Below are positions 46,993 through 56,716 of a stretch of DNA of 64,000 nucleotides, in pieces. The DNA lies in assembly GCF_017875835.1 (NCBI RefSeq), contig NZ_JAGING010000001.1:1922001-1986000 (forward strand), given 5' to 3'. The DNA comes from Psychrobacter sp. PL19 (lineage in GTDB: Bacteria; Pseudomonadota; Gammaproteobacteria; Pseudomonadales; Moraxellaceae). Position numbers and translations under genes: made by a program. The notes beneath the pieces were generated by a model. It was not told where the DNA came from and ran no database searches. It worked only from the letters and a program-made list of their open reading frames with translations. Position 1 is the stretch's first letter; each line of letters begins with the position of its first letter.

Positions 46993-48045
46993 CTATTTAA
47001 CATCAGCAACTTTTATGACGGTTTTGCCAAAATTGTTGCCTTCTAGCATATCAAAAAAGGCTTGTGGCGCTTGTGCCAACCCATCGATCTGATGTTCTTT
47101 AGTTTTGACTTCGCCAGATTCAACCCATTTGCTCATAGTTTTTAAGAATTCTGGGAAATGATCGCCATACTCTTCAAAGATGATAAAACCCTTGATGGTC
47201 AGACGTCGACTCAGAACATTGCCCATTAGGACACTCAAGCGGTCTTTACCGTCAGGTAGTTCAGTCGCGTTGTATTGGGATACTAAGCCACATACTGGGA
47301 TGCGCGCGTGGGCATTTAATAGTGGCATTACCGCATCAAACACTTTACCACCGACGTTTTCATAATAGATATCGATGCCGTCAGGACAGGCGTCTTCAAG
47401 CTGCTGTGCAAAGTCGTCGGCTGTGTGATCAATACAAGTATCAAAACCTAATTCGTCGACCGCGTAGGCACATTTTTCAGCACCACCTGCCACCCCGACA
47501 GTATGCACCTCAAGACGCTTACCAACCTGTCCGACTGTCGCACCGACCGGGCCTGTTGCAGCGGCAACCACTAGGGTTTCGCCCTTTTTGGGTTTACCAA
47601 TATCAGTCAAGCCCATATAACCGGTGAAGCCTGGCATACCAAGGACACCCAATCCATAAGACGGGTTCGCCATGTTCTTATCAAGCTTTAGTACGCCTTC
47701 ACCATCACTGACACTATAATCCTGCCAGCCTGAATTGGAAACTACTAGGTCACCGATGGCAAATTTATCAAGATTGGATTCAACTACCTGAGCGACGGTA
47801 CCGCCTAGCATCACATCGCCAACTTCTAAAGGGTCAGCGTAGCTTTTAGCATCGCTCATACGTCCGCGCATGTAGGGATCGAGTGATAGGTAAACGGTGC
47901 GTAGTAGCATTTCGTTGTTATTTGCAGTGGGTAGGTCACTGGAGGTCAGCTCAAAGTTATCGCTGGTTGGCGCGCCATGGGGGCGGCTGGCAAGTTTAAT
48001 TTGGCGATTCTGTTGTTGGTTTTGTTGTTGATTGTCAAAGCTCAT
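46993..48045 (-). CDS. CurA-like NADP-dependent double-bond reductase (MDR family)
   Basis: A 350-aa medium-chain reductase without catalytic zinc ligands. It shows LSLDPYMRGRMSDAKSY near residues 51-67, the leukotriene B4 12-HD/CurA-type N-terminal motif; AAATGPVGATVGQVGKRL near 161-178, the NADP-binding loop; and YYENVGGKVFDAVMPLLNAHARIPVCGLVSQYN near 231-263. It reduces alpha,beta-unsaturated carbonyls such as alkenals. The N-terminus has a Gln/Asn repeat (NQQQNQQQNRQ). Directly upstream is an array of 14-bp repeats in the promoter region. Confidence 0.9.
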   Translation of the reverse strand: MSFDNQQQNQQQNRQIKLASRPHGAPTSDNFELTSSDLPTANNNEMLLRTVYLSLDPYMRGRMSDAKSYADPLEVGDVMLGGTVAQVVESNLDKFAIGDLVVSNSGWQDYSVSDGEGVLKLDKNMANPSYGLGVLGMPGFTGYMGLTDIGKPKKGETLVVAAATGPVGATVGQVGKRLEVHTVGVAGGAEKCAYAVDELGFDTCIDHTADDFAQQLEDACPDGIDIYYENVGGKVFDAVMPLLNAHARIPVCGLVSQYNATELPDGKDRLSVLMGNVLSRRLTIKGFIIFEEYGDHFPEFLKTMSKWVESGEVKTKEHQIDGLAQAPQAFFDMLEGNNFGKTVIKVADVK

Positions 48046-48060
48046 GTTAAAGCTCCTTAT

Positions 48061-48177
48061 TTTAATTATATCGTTTTAATTATATCGTTGTAATTATATT
48101 GGTTTACTTATGTCGTTCTAATTATGCCATTTTACTTATGTTGTTCTACTTTACTTATGTCAGTCTAATGTTATCGT
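48061..48177 (-). repeat. Degenerate 14-bp tandem repeat in the promoter of the CurA-like gene
   Basis: Units begin TTTAATTATATCGT (48061-48074 and 48075-48088, identical). They drift through TGTAATTATATTGG, TTTACTTATGTCGT, TCTAATTATGCCAT and TTTACTTATGTTGT to 48144, with further degenerate units to 48177 after a short slip. On the minus strand each unit carries a TATAAT- or CATAAG-like hexamer. The first unit starts 15 bp before the start codon. Confidence 0.8.
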
Positions 48178-48283
48178 TTCACTTATTAACTTTAAAGATA
48201 ACAGCCATTCATTAATGAACAGCTGCTATTTCTTGCTAGAAATTTTAGATGTTATTTATCACTACTATTAGTATTGAACACCG

Positions 48284-49498
48284 TTACGAGGCTTTGTTGC
48301 TTATTGCCCGGTGCAAGATACGGCGTGACACGTCTAGGTCATTCGTACCATACTCGCCTAATTTGACCATCTTGTGTGCTTCAAGCTGCTTAATGATGGG
48401 CTCAATGGCTGACTCATCTAAATCTGCATCTTCTAGACTGACCGGTAGGCCAAGCTCGCGGAAGAAGTTCTCAGTATTGTCAATTGCCATATCAATAATA
48501 GCGTCATCGCTCTGATCGGTATCAGTGATGTTCCAGACATTACGGGCATATTGAAGTAGCTTGTCTCTTTTGCTGTCTTTTAGCTCACGCATGACCGAAG
48601 GCAATAAGATAGTGAGCGTACGTGCATGGTCAATGCTATGCAATGACGTCAGCTCATGGCCGACCATATGAGTCGTCCAATCTTGTGGTACACCGCTACC
48701 AATCAGGCCATTAAGCGCCATGGTTGCTGTCCACATGAGGTTTTTACGAATGTCTAAATTTTCTGGCTCTTTTCTGACTACTGGGCCGTCTTCAATTAGA
48801 ATTTTTAATAAATTCTCAGCGAAGCCGTCTTGAACCTTGGCATTGACTGGATAAGTCAGATACTGTTCCATCACATGGACGAAGGCATCAGCAACACCAT
48901 TGGTCACTTGACGTTCTGGTAAGGTCAAAGTCTTAGTAGGATCTAGAATTGAAAATTTAGGATAAACCAGCGCACTACCAAAAGGTAGTTTTGCTTTACG
49001 TTCACTATGATTGATAACGCCGCCTGAGTTCATCTCAGAACCTGTCGCTGGAATAGTCAACACAGTACCGAAGTCGATAGCCGAGTCAATTTTTTTGCAA
49101 CCGCTGGTTAGGGCATCCCATGCTTGTTCGCGTGATACCGTGGTGCCGTCTTCTTCGGTAAGTGAAGAGACCAATGCTACAAACTTACTGCCGTCAATCA
49201 CTGAACCACCACCGACAGCTAATATGAAGTCGATATCATGTTCGTTGACCTTATCAGCGGCTTTTAGCAAGGTGGTGAATTCTGGATTGGCTTCAATACC
49301 ACCAAACTCAAATACTTGACGGCTGCCATTGTCTGCTAATGCGGCTTTGACTTCGTCTAAAGTACCTGTGCGCTGAGCAGAGCCACCACCGTAGGTAATT
49401 AGTACGCGAGCCTCAGTAGGGACTAGGTTTGACAGTTGTTTGATTTGATCTTCACCAAAAACGATACGTACGGGGTTGTAATACTGGAAGTTTTTCAT
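48284..49498 (-). CDS. Iron-containing alcohol dehydrogenase (YqhD/BDH-like)
   Basis: A 404-aa group III Fe-dependent alcohol dehydrogenase. FILAVGGGSVIDGSKFVAL near residues 91-109 is the NAD(P)-binding GGGS-x-x-D motif and IPATGSEMNSGGVI near 149-162 follows. DAFVHVMEQYLTYP near 205-218 and THMVGHELTSLHSIDHARTL near 279-298 supply the metal ligands (Asp and three His). The architecture matches E. coli YqhD, an NADPH aldehyde reductase for short-chain and lipid-derived aldehydes. A TetR-type operator at 49605-49619 lies 107 bp before the ATG. Confidence 0.92.
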   Translation of the reverse strand: MKNFQYYNPVRIVFGEDQIKQLSNLVPTEARVLITYGGGSAQRTGTLDEVKAALADNGSRQVFEFGGIEANPEFTTLLKAADKVNEHDIDFILAVGGGSVIDGSKFVALVSSLTEEDGTTVSREQAWDALTSGCKKIDSAIDFGTVLTIPATGSEMNSGGVINHSERKAKLPFGSALVYPKFSILDPTKTLTLPERQVTNGVADAFVHVMEQYLTYPVNAKVQDGFAENLLKILIEDGPVVRKEPENLDIRKNLMWTATMALNGLIGSGVPQDWTTHMVGHELTSLHSIDHARTLTILLPSVMRELKDSKRDKLLQYARNVWNITDTDQSDDAIIDMAIDNTENFFRELGLPVSLEDADLDESAIEPIIKQLEAHKMVKLGEYGTNDLDVSRRILHRAISNKAS

Positions 49499-49604
49499 AG
49501 TGCTCCTGGGAGTCTAATGGGGGTTTAAAATTAAACAATATCAATTTTAAATCTTGAATATGAATTGCGCTTGTTCTTTGTATTTGTCAGCATTGTACAT
49601 TAAT

Positions 49605-49619
49605 TAGACCGGTCGTCTA
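49605..49619. promoter_or_regulatory. TetR-type operator 1 (upstream of the alcohol dehydrogenase)
   Basis: TAGACCGGTCGTCTA: TAGAC and GTCTA are inverted with a 5-base spacer. The same site with one base changed is at 50615-50629. Similar in kind to NemR boxes. Confidence 0.75.
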
Positions 49620-49774
49620 GTAGTACTTACAAAATATTTATACAGTAGACAACAAGGTGTGATGTTAATAACATTGATACAAAGTGCGGTTTGGTTGAAG
49701 AAGTGCTGCTAAAAAAAGTGATGCAGGGTGAAAAATCAGACCTTATTATTAACTACTATTAGTTAGTGGCCCAT

Positions 49775-50437
49775 TTAGCGGCCCATTTGTGTTGTAGTCA
49801 TCTGCCAGACCTCTGCTAGCGGCGTATTGGTTTGACTGATTTTAGAGACTAAGCTGGCGCCAAGCCAGGCAAAATACCAACGTTTCGCCATGCTTTCTGC
49901 CGCTATATTATCGGGATGAGGGATTGAGTGATCTTTCCAGCCCGCTTTAATTTGCTCAGCGAGCCAAGTAATGGTTTGTTGGTAACCGGTATGAATTGCT
50001 TTACGCATGGGCTCTGACATGTCTGCGACTTCTGCACTCAATTTGACCACCAAGCATTTTTCATGACCACTGCCATTTTGCTGGGTGTCGTACCAGTTCT
50101 GAAAGTAGTTATAAAGTTTTTGCTGGGCAGTAACGTCTAGGGTATCAATAAGCGCCAGCCGCTGTTTATATTCGGTGAAGTAGTCATTAATAATGGCTTC
50201 GCCAAAGGCTTCTTTTGAGGCAAAGTAATGATAGAACGAGCCTTTAGGAACACCAGCTTGATCCAAGATTTGTTTGATACCGACCGCGGTAAAACCTTTT
50301 TTTGCAATCAAGCAATAACCGGTTGTCAATAGGTGGTTCTTAGTATTTGAAGGGGCTGTATCTAAAGACGTATTATCTAAAGGTGGCGTTTCTAAAGACA
50401 GCATATCTGATGAAATGGATGTGGTGGTAGCAGACAT
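49775..50437 (-). CDS. TetR/AcrR-family transcriptional regulator
   Basis: About 220 aa. The HTH is KKGFTAVGIKQILDQAGVPKGSFYHYFASKEAFGEAIINDYF (residues about 46-87 from ATG 50437), in the spelling of NemR/AcuR-type repressors, and the ligand-binding helical domain follows. AAGGAGG lies 11 bp before ATG 50437 and only 2 bp before ATG 50446, so I prefer 50437. It probably represses the divergent aldehyde dehydrogenase, the alcohol dehydrogenase and itself through the twin operators, with an electrophile or aldehyde as inducer. The inducer is inference. Confidence 0.88.
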   Translation of the reverse strand: MSATTTSISSDMLSLETPPLDNTSLDTAPSNTKNHLLTTGYCLIAKKGFTAVGIKQILDQAGVPKGSFYHYFASKEAFGEAIINDYFTEYKQRLALIDTLDVTAQQKLYNYFQNWYDTQQNGSGHEKCLVVKLSAEVADMSEPMRKAIHTGYQQTITWLAEQIKAGWKDHSIPHPDNIAAESMAKRWYFAWLGASLVSKISQTNTPLAEVWQMTTTQMGR

Positions 50438-50807
50438 AAAGGTCATGTCCTCCTTAGCTTTTTATTAAATTAGGGTTGTTAATAGAGGGTTATCAGTCTT
50501 TTAAATGTTAGTCTTTAAGTATTTTTTAGAACGTCACTAATTCACGAGTGTTACGTTTTTTCAACAATATATAATGACAAAGTAATCTTATTCCTTATGC
50601 CACTATGGTAGCATTAGACCAGTCGTCTATCAAGTTACGTTTTTATATCTTCTTTTATTTCATCATCTTTAAGACGCTAATTGTTTAATAAATAGCGTCT
50701 CTAAAATATAACTTTAAATAGGGGTCTTTTGCTTCTCAGCGGAGCAGTAACAAAGTCACATTCTATAAGCAATAATATAATTGCTATAACCATAAATAAG
50801 GACAATC
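50438..50807. other. Divergent control region between tetR and aldehyde dehydrogenase
   Basis: 370 bp with the operator at 50615-50629 roughly in the middle; no ORF. ATAAGGACAATC gives a ribosome site for the dehydrogenase. Confidence 0.6.
50615..50629. promoter_or_regulatory. TetR-type operator 2 (between tetR and aldehyde dehydrogenase)
   Basis: TAGACCAGTCGTCTA differs from operator 1 in a single spacer base, and the ATTAGACC context is shared as well. Confidence 0.75.
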
Positions 50808-52307
50808 ATGACTACTGATAATACTAACGCCAAAGCCAGCACCTCTGATGCCTACAGCGATTTTCACCTACAATATATTGCCGGCGAGTGGCAAAGCGGT
50901 AAAGATGATAGCATCAATACTAATACTAATCCCTATAATGGTGATCCCATAGTAGAGATCAAACAAGCCACTAAAGACCAGCTGGAGGAGGCTTATAAAG
51001 CAGCAGTAACGGCGCAGGCTGAATGGGCACAAAAAACCCCAGCAGAACGCGCCGGCCTTATGTATAAAGTGGTTGAGGTTTTAGATCAGCGTCAAGATGA
51101 GATTATCGATTGGCTAGTAAAAGAGTCGGGCAGTACCCGTATCAAAGCCATGGTAGAATTTAGTAGTGCACGAGCAATTACCCTTGAGTCAGCAGGCTTT
51201 CCAAACCGTGTACACGGCGAGATTCGTTCTTCCAAAATTCCAGGTAAAGAGAACTTTGTCTATCGGGAACCTATCGGTGTGATTGCCGTTATTAGCCCCT
51301 GGAACTTCCCTTTTCATTTAACTCAGCGCTCTATCGCTCCCGCCTTAGCACTCGGTAATGCGGTCGTGCTAAAACCTGCCAGTGACACACCGATTACTGG
51401 TGGTTTGCTACTGGCTAAAATATTTGAAGAAGCTGGTTTGCCAAAAGGCCTGCTAAATGTGGTGGTGGGCGCTGGTAGTGAGATAGGCGATGCCATGGTT
51501 ACCCATGATGCACCAAGACTGGTGTCTTTCACCGGTTCAACCGCTGTTGGCAAACATATCGGCGAGCTTGCCAATAGCAGCGACTACATTAAAAAGCTGG
51601 CACTCGAATTGGGCGGTAACAATCCGTTCGTAGTACTAAAAGATGCCAATATCGAAAATGCAGTAAAAGCTGCCGCTTTTGGTAAATTCTTACATCAAGG
51701 GCAAATCTGCATTGCGATTAACCGTATTATTGTCGAAGATGAGATTTACGATGACTTTGTAGAGGGTTTCCTTGCCCACGTAAAAACTTTAAAAGTCGGC
51801 GACCCTAACCACCAAGACACAGCTATCGGTCCCATCATTAATGACAAGCAGCTTAAATCACTTAAAGACAAAATCGCTAAAGCCGAGGACGAAGGCGCAA
51901 AAATGATTTTAAGTGGTGAGATTAAAGGTCAAATGGTACCGCCGCATATTTTTATTGATGTCACCAGCGATATGGACTTAGCACGCAATGAAGTGTTCGG
52001 TCCTTTAATTGGTATTATCCGTGCTAAAGATGAAGATGAAGCCCTAACAATCGCCAATGATACTATGTATGGTCTCTCAAGCTCAGTATTCACGACAGAT
52101 ATGGCAAAAGGTTTGCGTTTTGCTCGCGGTATTAAAGCGGGCATGACTCATATTAATGACATTACCGTGAATGATGAAAGTAACGCCCCATTTGGTGGCG
52201 AGAAAAACTCAGGTATCGGCCGTTTCAATGGCGAATGGGTACTTGAAGAATTTACGACATTGCATTGGATTTCAGTACAGCATACCCCGCGTGACTATCC
52301 TTTTTAA
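50808..52307 (+). CDS. NAD(P)-dependent aldehyde dehydrogenase
   Basis: A 499-aa ALDH-superfamily enzyme. It shows [41 protein letters not shown] near residues 147-187 with the catalytic Asn and cofactor Lys, [13 protein letters not shown] near 241-253, [12 protein letters not shown] near 267-278 with the general-base Glu, and [16 protein letters not shown] near 298-313 with the nucleophilic Cys. Length and order resemble benzaldehyde/vanillin-type dehydrogenases (XylC/YfmT-like). It would oxidise aldehydes to acids opposite the reductive YqhD-like enzyme. Control by the TetR operator 179 bp upstream is likely. Confidence 0.93.
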   Translation: MTTDNTNAKASTSDAYSDFHLQYIAGEWQSGKDDSINTNTNPYNGDPIVEIKQATKDQLEEAYKAAVTAQAEWAQKTPAERAGLMYKVVEVLDQRQDEIIDWLVKESGSTRIKAMVEFSSARAITLESAGFPNRVHGEIRSSKIPGKENFVYREPIGVIAVISPWNFPFHLTQRSIAPALALGNAVVLKPASDTPITGGLLLAKIFEEAGLPKGLLNVVVGAGSEIGDAMVTHDAPRLVSFTGSTAVGKHIGELANSSDYIKKLALELGGNNPFVVLKDANIENAVKAAAFGKFLHQGQICIAINRIIVEDEIYDDFVEGFLAHVKTLKVGDPNHQDTAIGPIINDKQLKSLKDKIAKAEDEGAKMILSGEIKGQMVPPHIFIDVTSDMDLARNEVFGPLIGIIRAKDEDEALTIANDTMYGLSSSVFTTDMAKGLRFARGIKAGMTHINDITVNDESNAPFGGEKNSGIGRFNGEWVLEEFTTLHWISVQHTPRDYPF

Positions 52308-52370
52308 GCGTATATTTCAGCTGTTCCGGTGGGCTCAACTCAAATGGGCTTAACTCAAACTTTTGACTCA

Positions 52371-52402
52371 AAAAAAAGACTGCCATAGGGCGGTCTTTTT
52401 TT
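52371..52402 (+). terminator. Terminator after the aldehyde dehydrogenase
   Basis: AAAAAGACTGCC and GGGCGGTCTTTTT pair around a short loop, followed by Ts. Confidence 0.92.
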
Positions 52403-52470
52403 ATGGAAAAAGTACTTATATTTTGCTGTCTATCCAGAAGCTTGTTACTTAAGCTCGTCACTTAAGCTTG

Positions 52471-52701
52471 TTACTTAAGGTGAAAGCCTAACATACCCTG
52501 AATTTCCTCTATAGTCATGCGTCTGACTAGTGCCTGTTCTTCTACCGATAAGCGGTTAGTATGCTCTTTGATCATAGTATGAATACTGCGAGCGACTTCA
52601 GAGGTAGTAGCATAATACATTTGTGGCTGTTCTTTAGTGAGCTTTGTCAAAAATCTATTGACGATATCATATTTTTTATTTGGATCATTTTCTTCAGTCA
52701 T
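52471..52701 (-). CDS. Small helical hypothetical protein (76 aa)
   Basis: ATG 52701 follows TAGGAGAATACT, a good ribosome site. The protein is charged and helical, with NKKYDIVNRFLTKLTKEQPQMYYATTSEVARSIHTMIKEH and a tail RRMTIEEIQGMLGFHLK, and without signal or membrane segments. The clear start signal, terminator-like context and composition suggest a real gene. I do not recognise the family; it may be a small regulatory or toxin-antitoxin-type protein, but no partner gene is adjacent. Confidence 0.7.
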   Translation of the reverse strand: MTEENDPNKKYDIVNRFLTKLTKEQPQMYYATTSEVARSIHTMIKEHTNRLSVEEQALVRRMTIEEIQGMLGFHLK

Positions 52702-52914
52702 AGTATTCTCCTAGGTTTAAACCATTTAACCAGTCAGCTTAACGAGAGTCAACATTCATGGCCACAATAAAAATGCTCATGACTATAATAACAACTATGA
52801 CGAATACTGTGGTTGAATGTTTAACACCTGCTATACGGTATATGATATTTTAAAATACTATAGTTTGACCTTAAGTATTCATCGATTGCGTTTAATTATT
52901 TTGGAATTGCTCCT

Positions 52915-54411
52915 ATGTCAAATCAGGCACTAGATAGTTCACAACCTAACCCAGTGGATACCGCGTTGGATAAAAAAGTCGTGTTGGTTTTATTTCACAA
53001 CGATTTGCGGGTAGATGACAATGCCACTTTACTCAAATCGGCAGCACTAGCCAGTGATGATGGACGGTTGCTACTCGTCTATGCATCAACTTTCGCGGCC
53101 AGACTTGCTGACAAAAAGGGCAGTCAGGACAGTAAGTATTATGCTTTTGATGAAATGGGCGCTGCCCGTCAGCAGTTTTTATCTGAGAGCTTAGCTGATT
53201 TAGATGAATCATTACAGCGTCTTGGCAATAGATTGCTGTGCCTACCAAATTTAAAAGTAGCATCAGAAAGTCAGTCAGAAGAAGACTTACAAGCTGCAAC
53301 TTTACCACCAAAATTTTTATCACAAGGACGTTCAGAATCAGCGTTAGAATTAGACGCCTTCGCGCAGCTATGCCAGCTGATCGAACAAGAGCACATCACT
53401 GATATTTGTGTCAGTCAAACGGCAGACTATAATCAAAACCAAGCTTATGATGCTTTACAAGCGACATACCCGTTTATAGACTGGCATAGTCAGTCGGTCA
53501 ACACTTTATTTATTACTTTACCAACGCATGATTTGCCCAAAAGCTTTACTCAATTTCGCAAAAAAGTAGAAGCCAACCACGATTTACTAACTGCCGAAAA
53601 CGACCTGTTTACTTGCCAAACGCCAAAAACGCTGCCACCTATGCCTGACAGCATGACAAATAGCACAGCGAATAATAGTAACTACTTTTTTACCCACCAA
53701 GATTTTAGTGAGCAAATACAGCCAGAGCCTAATTTTAAAGGCGGCGAAACAAACGCCATCAGTCATTTAAATGACTACTTCAATTCCGATGCTCCCAGCA
53801 CTTACAAAACCACCCGTAATGCACTGGATAACTGGACGCATTCCACTAAATTCTCAGCTTGGTTGGCTAACGGCTCATTATCGGTTAAGGTGCTGCTGAA
53901 TCGTTTACGGCATCATGAACGTGATGTTATCGCTAACGACTCAACTTATTGGATATGGTTTGAGCTGCTCTGGCGCGAGTATTTTTATTGGTACGCACTT
54001 GTCCATCAACAAAAGTTATTTTGGTTCGAAGGGATTGCCCAACATGCACCAACGACACGTTTGGATCAAACACGTCTACAGCAATGGCAAAACGGCACAA
54101 CACTGTATCCTATCGTCAATGCCTGTATGCATCAGCTAACAAGTACTGGTTACATGTCGAATCGGGGTAGGCAAATAGTTGCCAGCTGTTTTATTCATGA
54201 GCTGGGTTTGGACTGGCGTTACGGTGCTAGCTATTTTGAGCAACACCTTATCGATTATGATGTTGGTAGTAATTGGGGTAACTGGCAGTACCTTGCGGGA
54301 GTGGGTGCAGATCCAAGAGGCTGTCGACAGTTTAATCTCAAAAAACAAACCCAGCAACATGATCCCAATGGTGATTTTATCAAGAAATGGCAGGGTCATA
54401 AAACGAGTTAA
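52915..54411 (+). CDS. DASH-type cryptochrome/photolyase
   Basis: A 498-aa flavoprotein of the photolyase family. VLVLFHNDLRVDDNATLLKSAAL near residues 23-45 is the N-terminal alpha/beta antenna domain. FKGGETNAISHLNDYF near 278-293, WFELLWREYFYWYALVHQQKLF near 347-368 and MSNRGRQIVASCFIHELGLDWRYGASYFEQHLIDYDVGSNWGNWQYLAGVGADP near 413-466 form the FAD domain. The final FNLKKQTQQHDPNGDFIKKW is typical of Cry-DASH, which repairs UV dimers mainly in single-stranded DNA. A DUF3429 gene follows 53 bp downstream. Confidence 0.92.
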   Translation: MSNQALDSSQPNPVDTALDKKVVLVLFHNDLRVDDNATLLKSAALASDDGRLLLVYASTFAARLADKKGSQDSKYYAFDEMGAARQQFLSESLADLDESLQRLGNRLLCLPNLKVASESQSEEDLQAATLPPKFLSQGRSESALELDAFAQLCQLIEQEHITDICVSQTADYNQNQAYDALQATYPFIDWHSQSVNTLFITLPTHDLPKSFTQFRKKVEANHDLLTAENDLFTCQTPKTLPPMPDSMTNSTANNSNYFFTHQDFSEQIQPEPNFKGGETNAISHLNDYFNSDAPSTYKTTRNALDNWTHSTKFSAWLANGSLSVKVLLNRLRHHERDVIANDSTYWIWFELLWREYFYWYALVHQQKLFWFEGIAQHAPTTRLDQTRLQQWQNGTTLYPIVNACMHQLTSTGYMSNRGRQIVASCFIHELGLDWRYGASYFEQHLIDYDVGSNWGNWQYLAGVGADPRGCRQFNLKKQTQQHDPNGDFIKKWQGHKTS

Positions 54412-54464
54412 TACGGCCAGTGAACCTTAAATCAAACTTATAAACACGAGATAAATGTGACGCT

Positions 54465-54902
54465 ATGAAAAAGCCAAGCCCTTATTTAACCTTTGCGGGT
54501 GCTATTCCGTTCGTTATTTGCGCCATTTTTATCACTATAGGTGTTGAGGCCATACGAATTTTGGGGAGGACTGAGGGCGTTCTTTCCGTTTATGGCCTAG
54601 TAATAGCCTCATTTATGGCAGGCGCGCATTGGGGTAATCATCTTGGCTTGGCTGATGACAATAGCTGGGCGGTCAAATTGCCTATATTTAGTAATATTAT
54701 TGCGCTTAGCTTATGGTTAGGGTTTTTGAGCTTATCAACCGTTAGTTTTATCTGGCTATTGGTCGCTGGTTTCATCGCTATGGTAGTGATTGACTATGGT
54801 CTTCATCAGGCACAAATTATTAGCTATGATTATTTTAAAGTCAGACAGTATGTCACTGTGATAGTGGTTGTATCATTGATTGTTGCAGCGGTTCAGTTAT
54901 GA
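54465..54902 (+). CDS. DUF3429 family membrane protein
   Basis: A 145-aa protein with four to five hydrophobic segments. YLTFAGAIPFVICAIF, then YGLVIASFMAGAHWGNHLGL near residues 42-61 (the conserved GAHWG), match DUF3429 as I know it; a short polar region and two more segments follow. The function is unknown. The gene follows the cryptochrome by 53 bp and may be co-transcribed with it; such pairs occur in proteobacteria, but I cannot verify that here. Confidence 0.8.
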   Translation: MKKPSPYLTFAGAIPFVICAIFITIGVEAIRILGRTEGVLSVYGLVIASFMAGAHWGNHLGLADDNSWAVKLPIFSNIIALSLWLGFLSLSTVSFIWLLVAGFIAMVVIDYGLHQAQIISYDYFKVRQYVTVIVVVSLIVAAVQL

Positions 54903-55237
54903 TCGCTGCCTTTATGTTGATGGCAGAAAAATACAACTCTGTTATAAAAATTATTGTCGCTATGGCTGATATCAGATGTTGATGTGCCTGTCACAACAGA
55001 CCTGAAAATTCTTTATAAAGCACTTGAAGTACATAATGAGATAGTTGAAGAATGTACGGTGTAGATAATATCAGAACTAAAAAATTCTGATCATTTCGAT
55101 TGTTTATTTTAAATTAGTAACGTTTGCTGTATTTCCTATCCTATTATTTAGCAGCATTGTGTCCTTGTTAAATTGGATCGATTATAGAATATGTTCTAAT
55201 ATAAAATTGAATTCATAACGTCCATTGCATAACTTAT
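54903..55237. other. Spacer upstream of nnrS
   Basis: About 335 bp before the NsrR palindrome. No gene or RNA seen. Confidence 0.55.
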
Positions 55238-55260
55238 AACATTCATTTAAAATGAATGTT
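55238..55260. promoter_or_regulatory. NsrR-type operator upstream of nnrS
   Basis: AACATTCATTT and AAATGAATGTT form a perfect 11-1-11 palindrome around one A. The NsrR consensus is AANATGCATTT-N-AAATGCATNTT, and here only the inner G/C pair differs. It lies 54 bp before the nnrS ATG; an NsrR-like gene is downstream. Confidence 0.85.
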
Positions 55261-55313
55261 TATGCGAGTATTTTTAAGATAAGTTTTACTAAATATACAT
55301 TAAGAAGTCTACT

Positions 55314-56561
55314 ATGCAATCGCTCTCTTTACCCAACCAGCCCCCAACCTCACCGCATCCTATTCTTAACCTCAGTTTTCGCATATTTTTTAGTGCAGGG
55401 GCACTATTCGCCATTATTATTATGGCGCTGTGGGCGTTGGTATTTACTGGTCATACTAATATTGATGCACAAACCTTAAATCCCTTGTATTGGCACGGCC
55501 ATGAAATGGTGTATGGTTATGCAATGGCTGTGGTAGCGGGATTTTTACTAACCTCAGTGAAGACTTGGACTGGGGTAATGATGCCGCATGGTTATAAACT
55601 ATTGGGTATTTTTGTTTGTTGGTTGCTGGCACGTCTAGGATGGTTAGCCTTTGGTTTAGGTGTTAGTTTAGGTTTTGGATTTGAGCAAGCCGCTTGGCTG
55701 TATATGGCGGCTATATTTGATATGTTATTTATAGGATCAATGGCGTTCTTTATTTTTCGAGCGGTGCTACAGGTTAAGCAGTATAAGCAAATGGGTATTT
55801 TAGCCAAGCTTGCGCTACTGACGGTCGGTAATGGGCTATGCTATTGGGGTATCATTAGCGCAAATATGAACCTGACTAAGATTGGCATGTATCTTGGCTT
55901 TTATTTAATTATTGGCTTGATCCTAACCATTGGTAGGCGAGTAGTGCCGTTTTTTATTGAGCGTGGTTTGAGCGTTGGTGGCGCAGAAAAAGTGACCTTA
56001 CGCAATAATAAAGCGCAAGATATTGCCAGCTTACTGTTTTTCTTAGCCTTTTTTATCGTTGATTTGTTTTATCCTAACAAGTATCTGCTGACCATCACTG
56101 CGCTGGGAGTGGCGGCAGTTAATATCGTACGCTTAATAGGCTGGTACCATCATGGTATTTGGCAAAAGCCGCTACTATGGTCGCTGTATATTGCATTTTT
56201 GGGTATGTGTCTGAGCTTCTTATTGTACGCGTTACAACCGTGGTTGGGTTATAACCATAGTATTGCGGTACATGGGCTGTCGATTGCGGGTGTTGGGATG
56301 ATGACCCTAGCGATGATGGCGCGGGTGTCGCTTGGCCATACCGGACGCAGTATTCACACGCCGCCTAAAACAGTGACTGTCATGTTTGGTTTGATGGTGC
56401 TAACCTTTATTAGCCGCGTGCTATTGCCCATAGTAGATATGGATAACTATCTACTATGGATAATGATTGCGCAAGGGGCGTGGATTGCGTGCTTTACGTT
56501 ATTTTGCATCAGCTATTTACCCATGCTGGCGCGACCTAGACCTGATGGCTTGTTTGGTTAG
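55314..56561 (+). CDS. nnrS: NnrS family heme/copper membrane protein
   Basis: A 415-aa membrane protein with about 12 hydrophobic segments. NPLYWHGHEMVYGYAMAVVAGFLLTSVKTWTG near residues 58-89 holds the conserved HGHEM, and MGRRVVPFFIERG-type spelling (IGRRVVPFFIERGL) near 202-220 and MTLAMMARVSLGHTGR near 331-346 are NnrS hallmarks. NnrS protects against nitrosative stress from NO and is NsrR-controlled in Vibrio and Rhodobacter-type systems. The NsrR-like gene follows on the same strand and a perfect NsrR-type site lies upstream. Confidence 0.93.
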   Translation: MQSLSLPNQPPTSPHPILNLSFRIFFSAGALFAIIIMALWALVFTGHTNIDAQTLNPLYWHGHEMVYGYAMAVVAGFLLTSVKTWTGVMMPHGYKLLGIFVCWLLARLGWLAFGLGVSLGFGFEQAAWLYMAAIFDMLFIGSMAFFIFRAVLQVKQYKQMGILAKLALLTVGNGLCYWGIISANMNLTKIGMYLGFYLIIGLILTIGRRVVPFFIERGLSVGGAEKVTLRNNKAQDIASLLFFLAFFIVDLFYPNKYLLTITALGVAAVNIVRLIGWYHHGIWQKPLLWSLYIAFLGMCLSFLLYALQPWLGYNHSIAVHGLSIAGVGMMTLAMMARVSLGHTGRSIHTPPKTVTVMFGLMVLTFISRVLLPIVDMDNYLLWIMIAQGAWIACFTLFCISYLPMLARPRPDGLFG

Positions 56562-56716
56562 CAGGTAATCCCCCTATATTCGCGGTACGGTGTTAATCGA
56601 GCTAGGAATACTAATGTATGTCCTGCGCTCGATTTCCTTGCACCACTTCTATATTGGAATGACCTTAAATCAAAATTTTTATTTTTAATATAATAGAGAA
56701 ATAGGAGCGTTATAAC

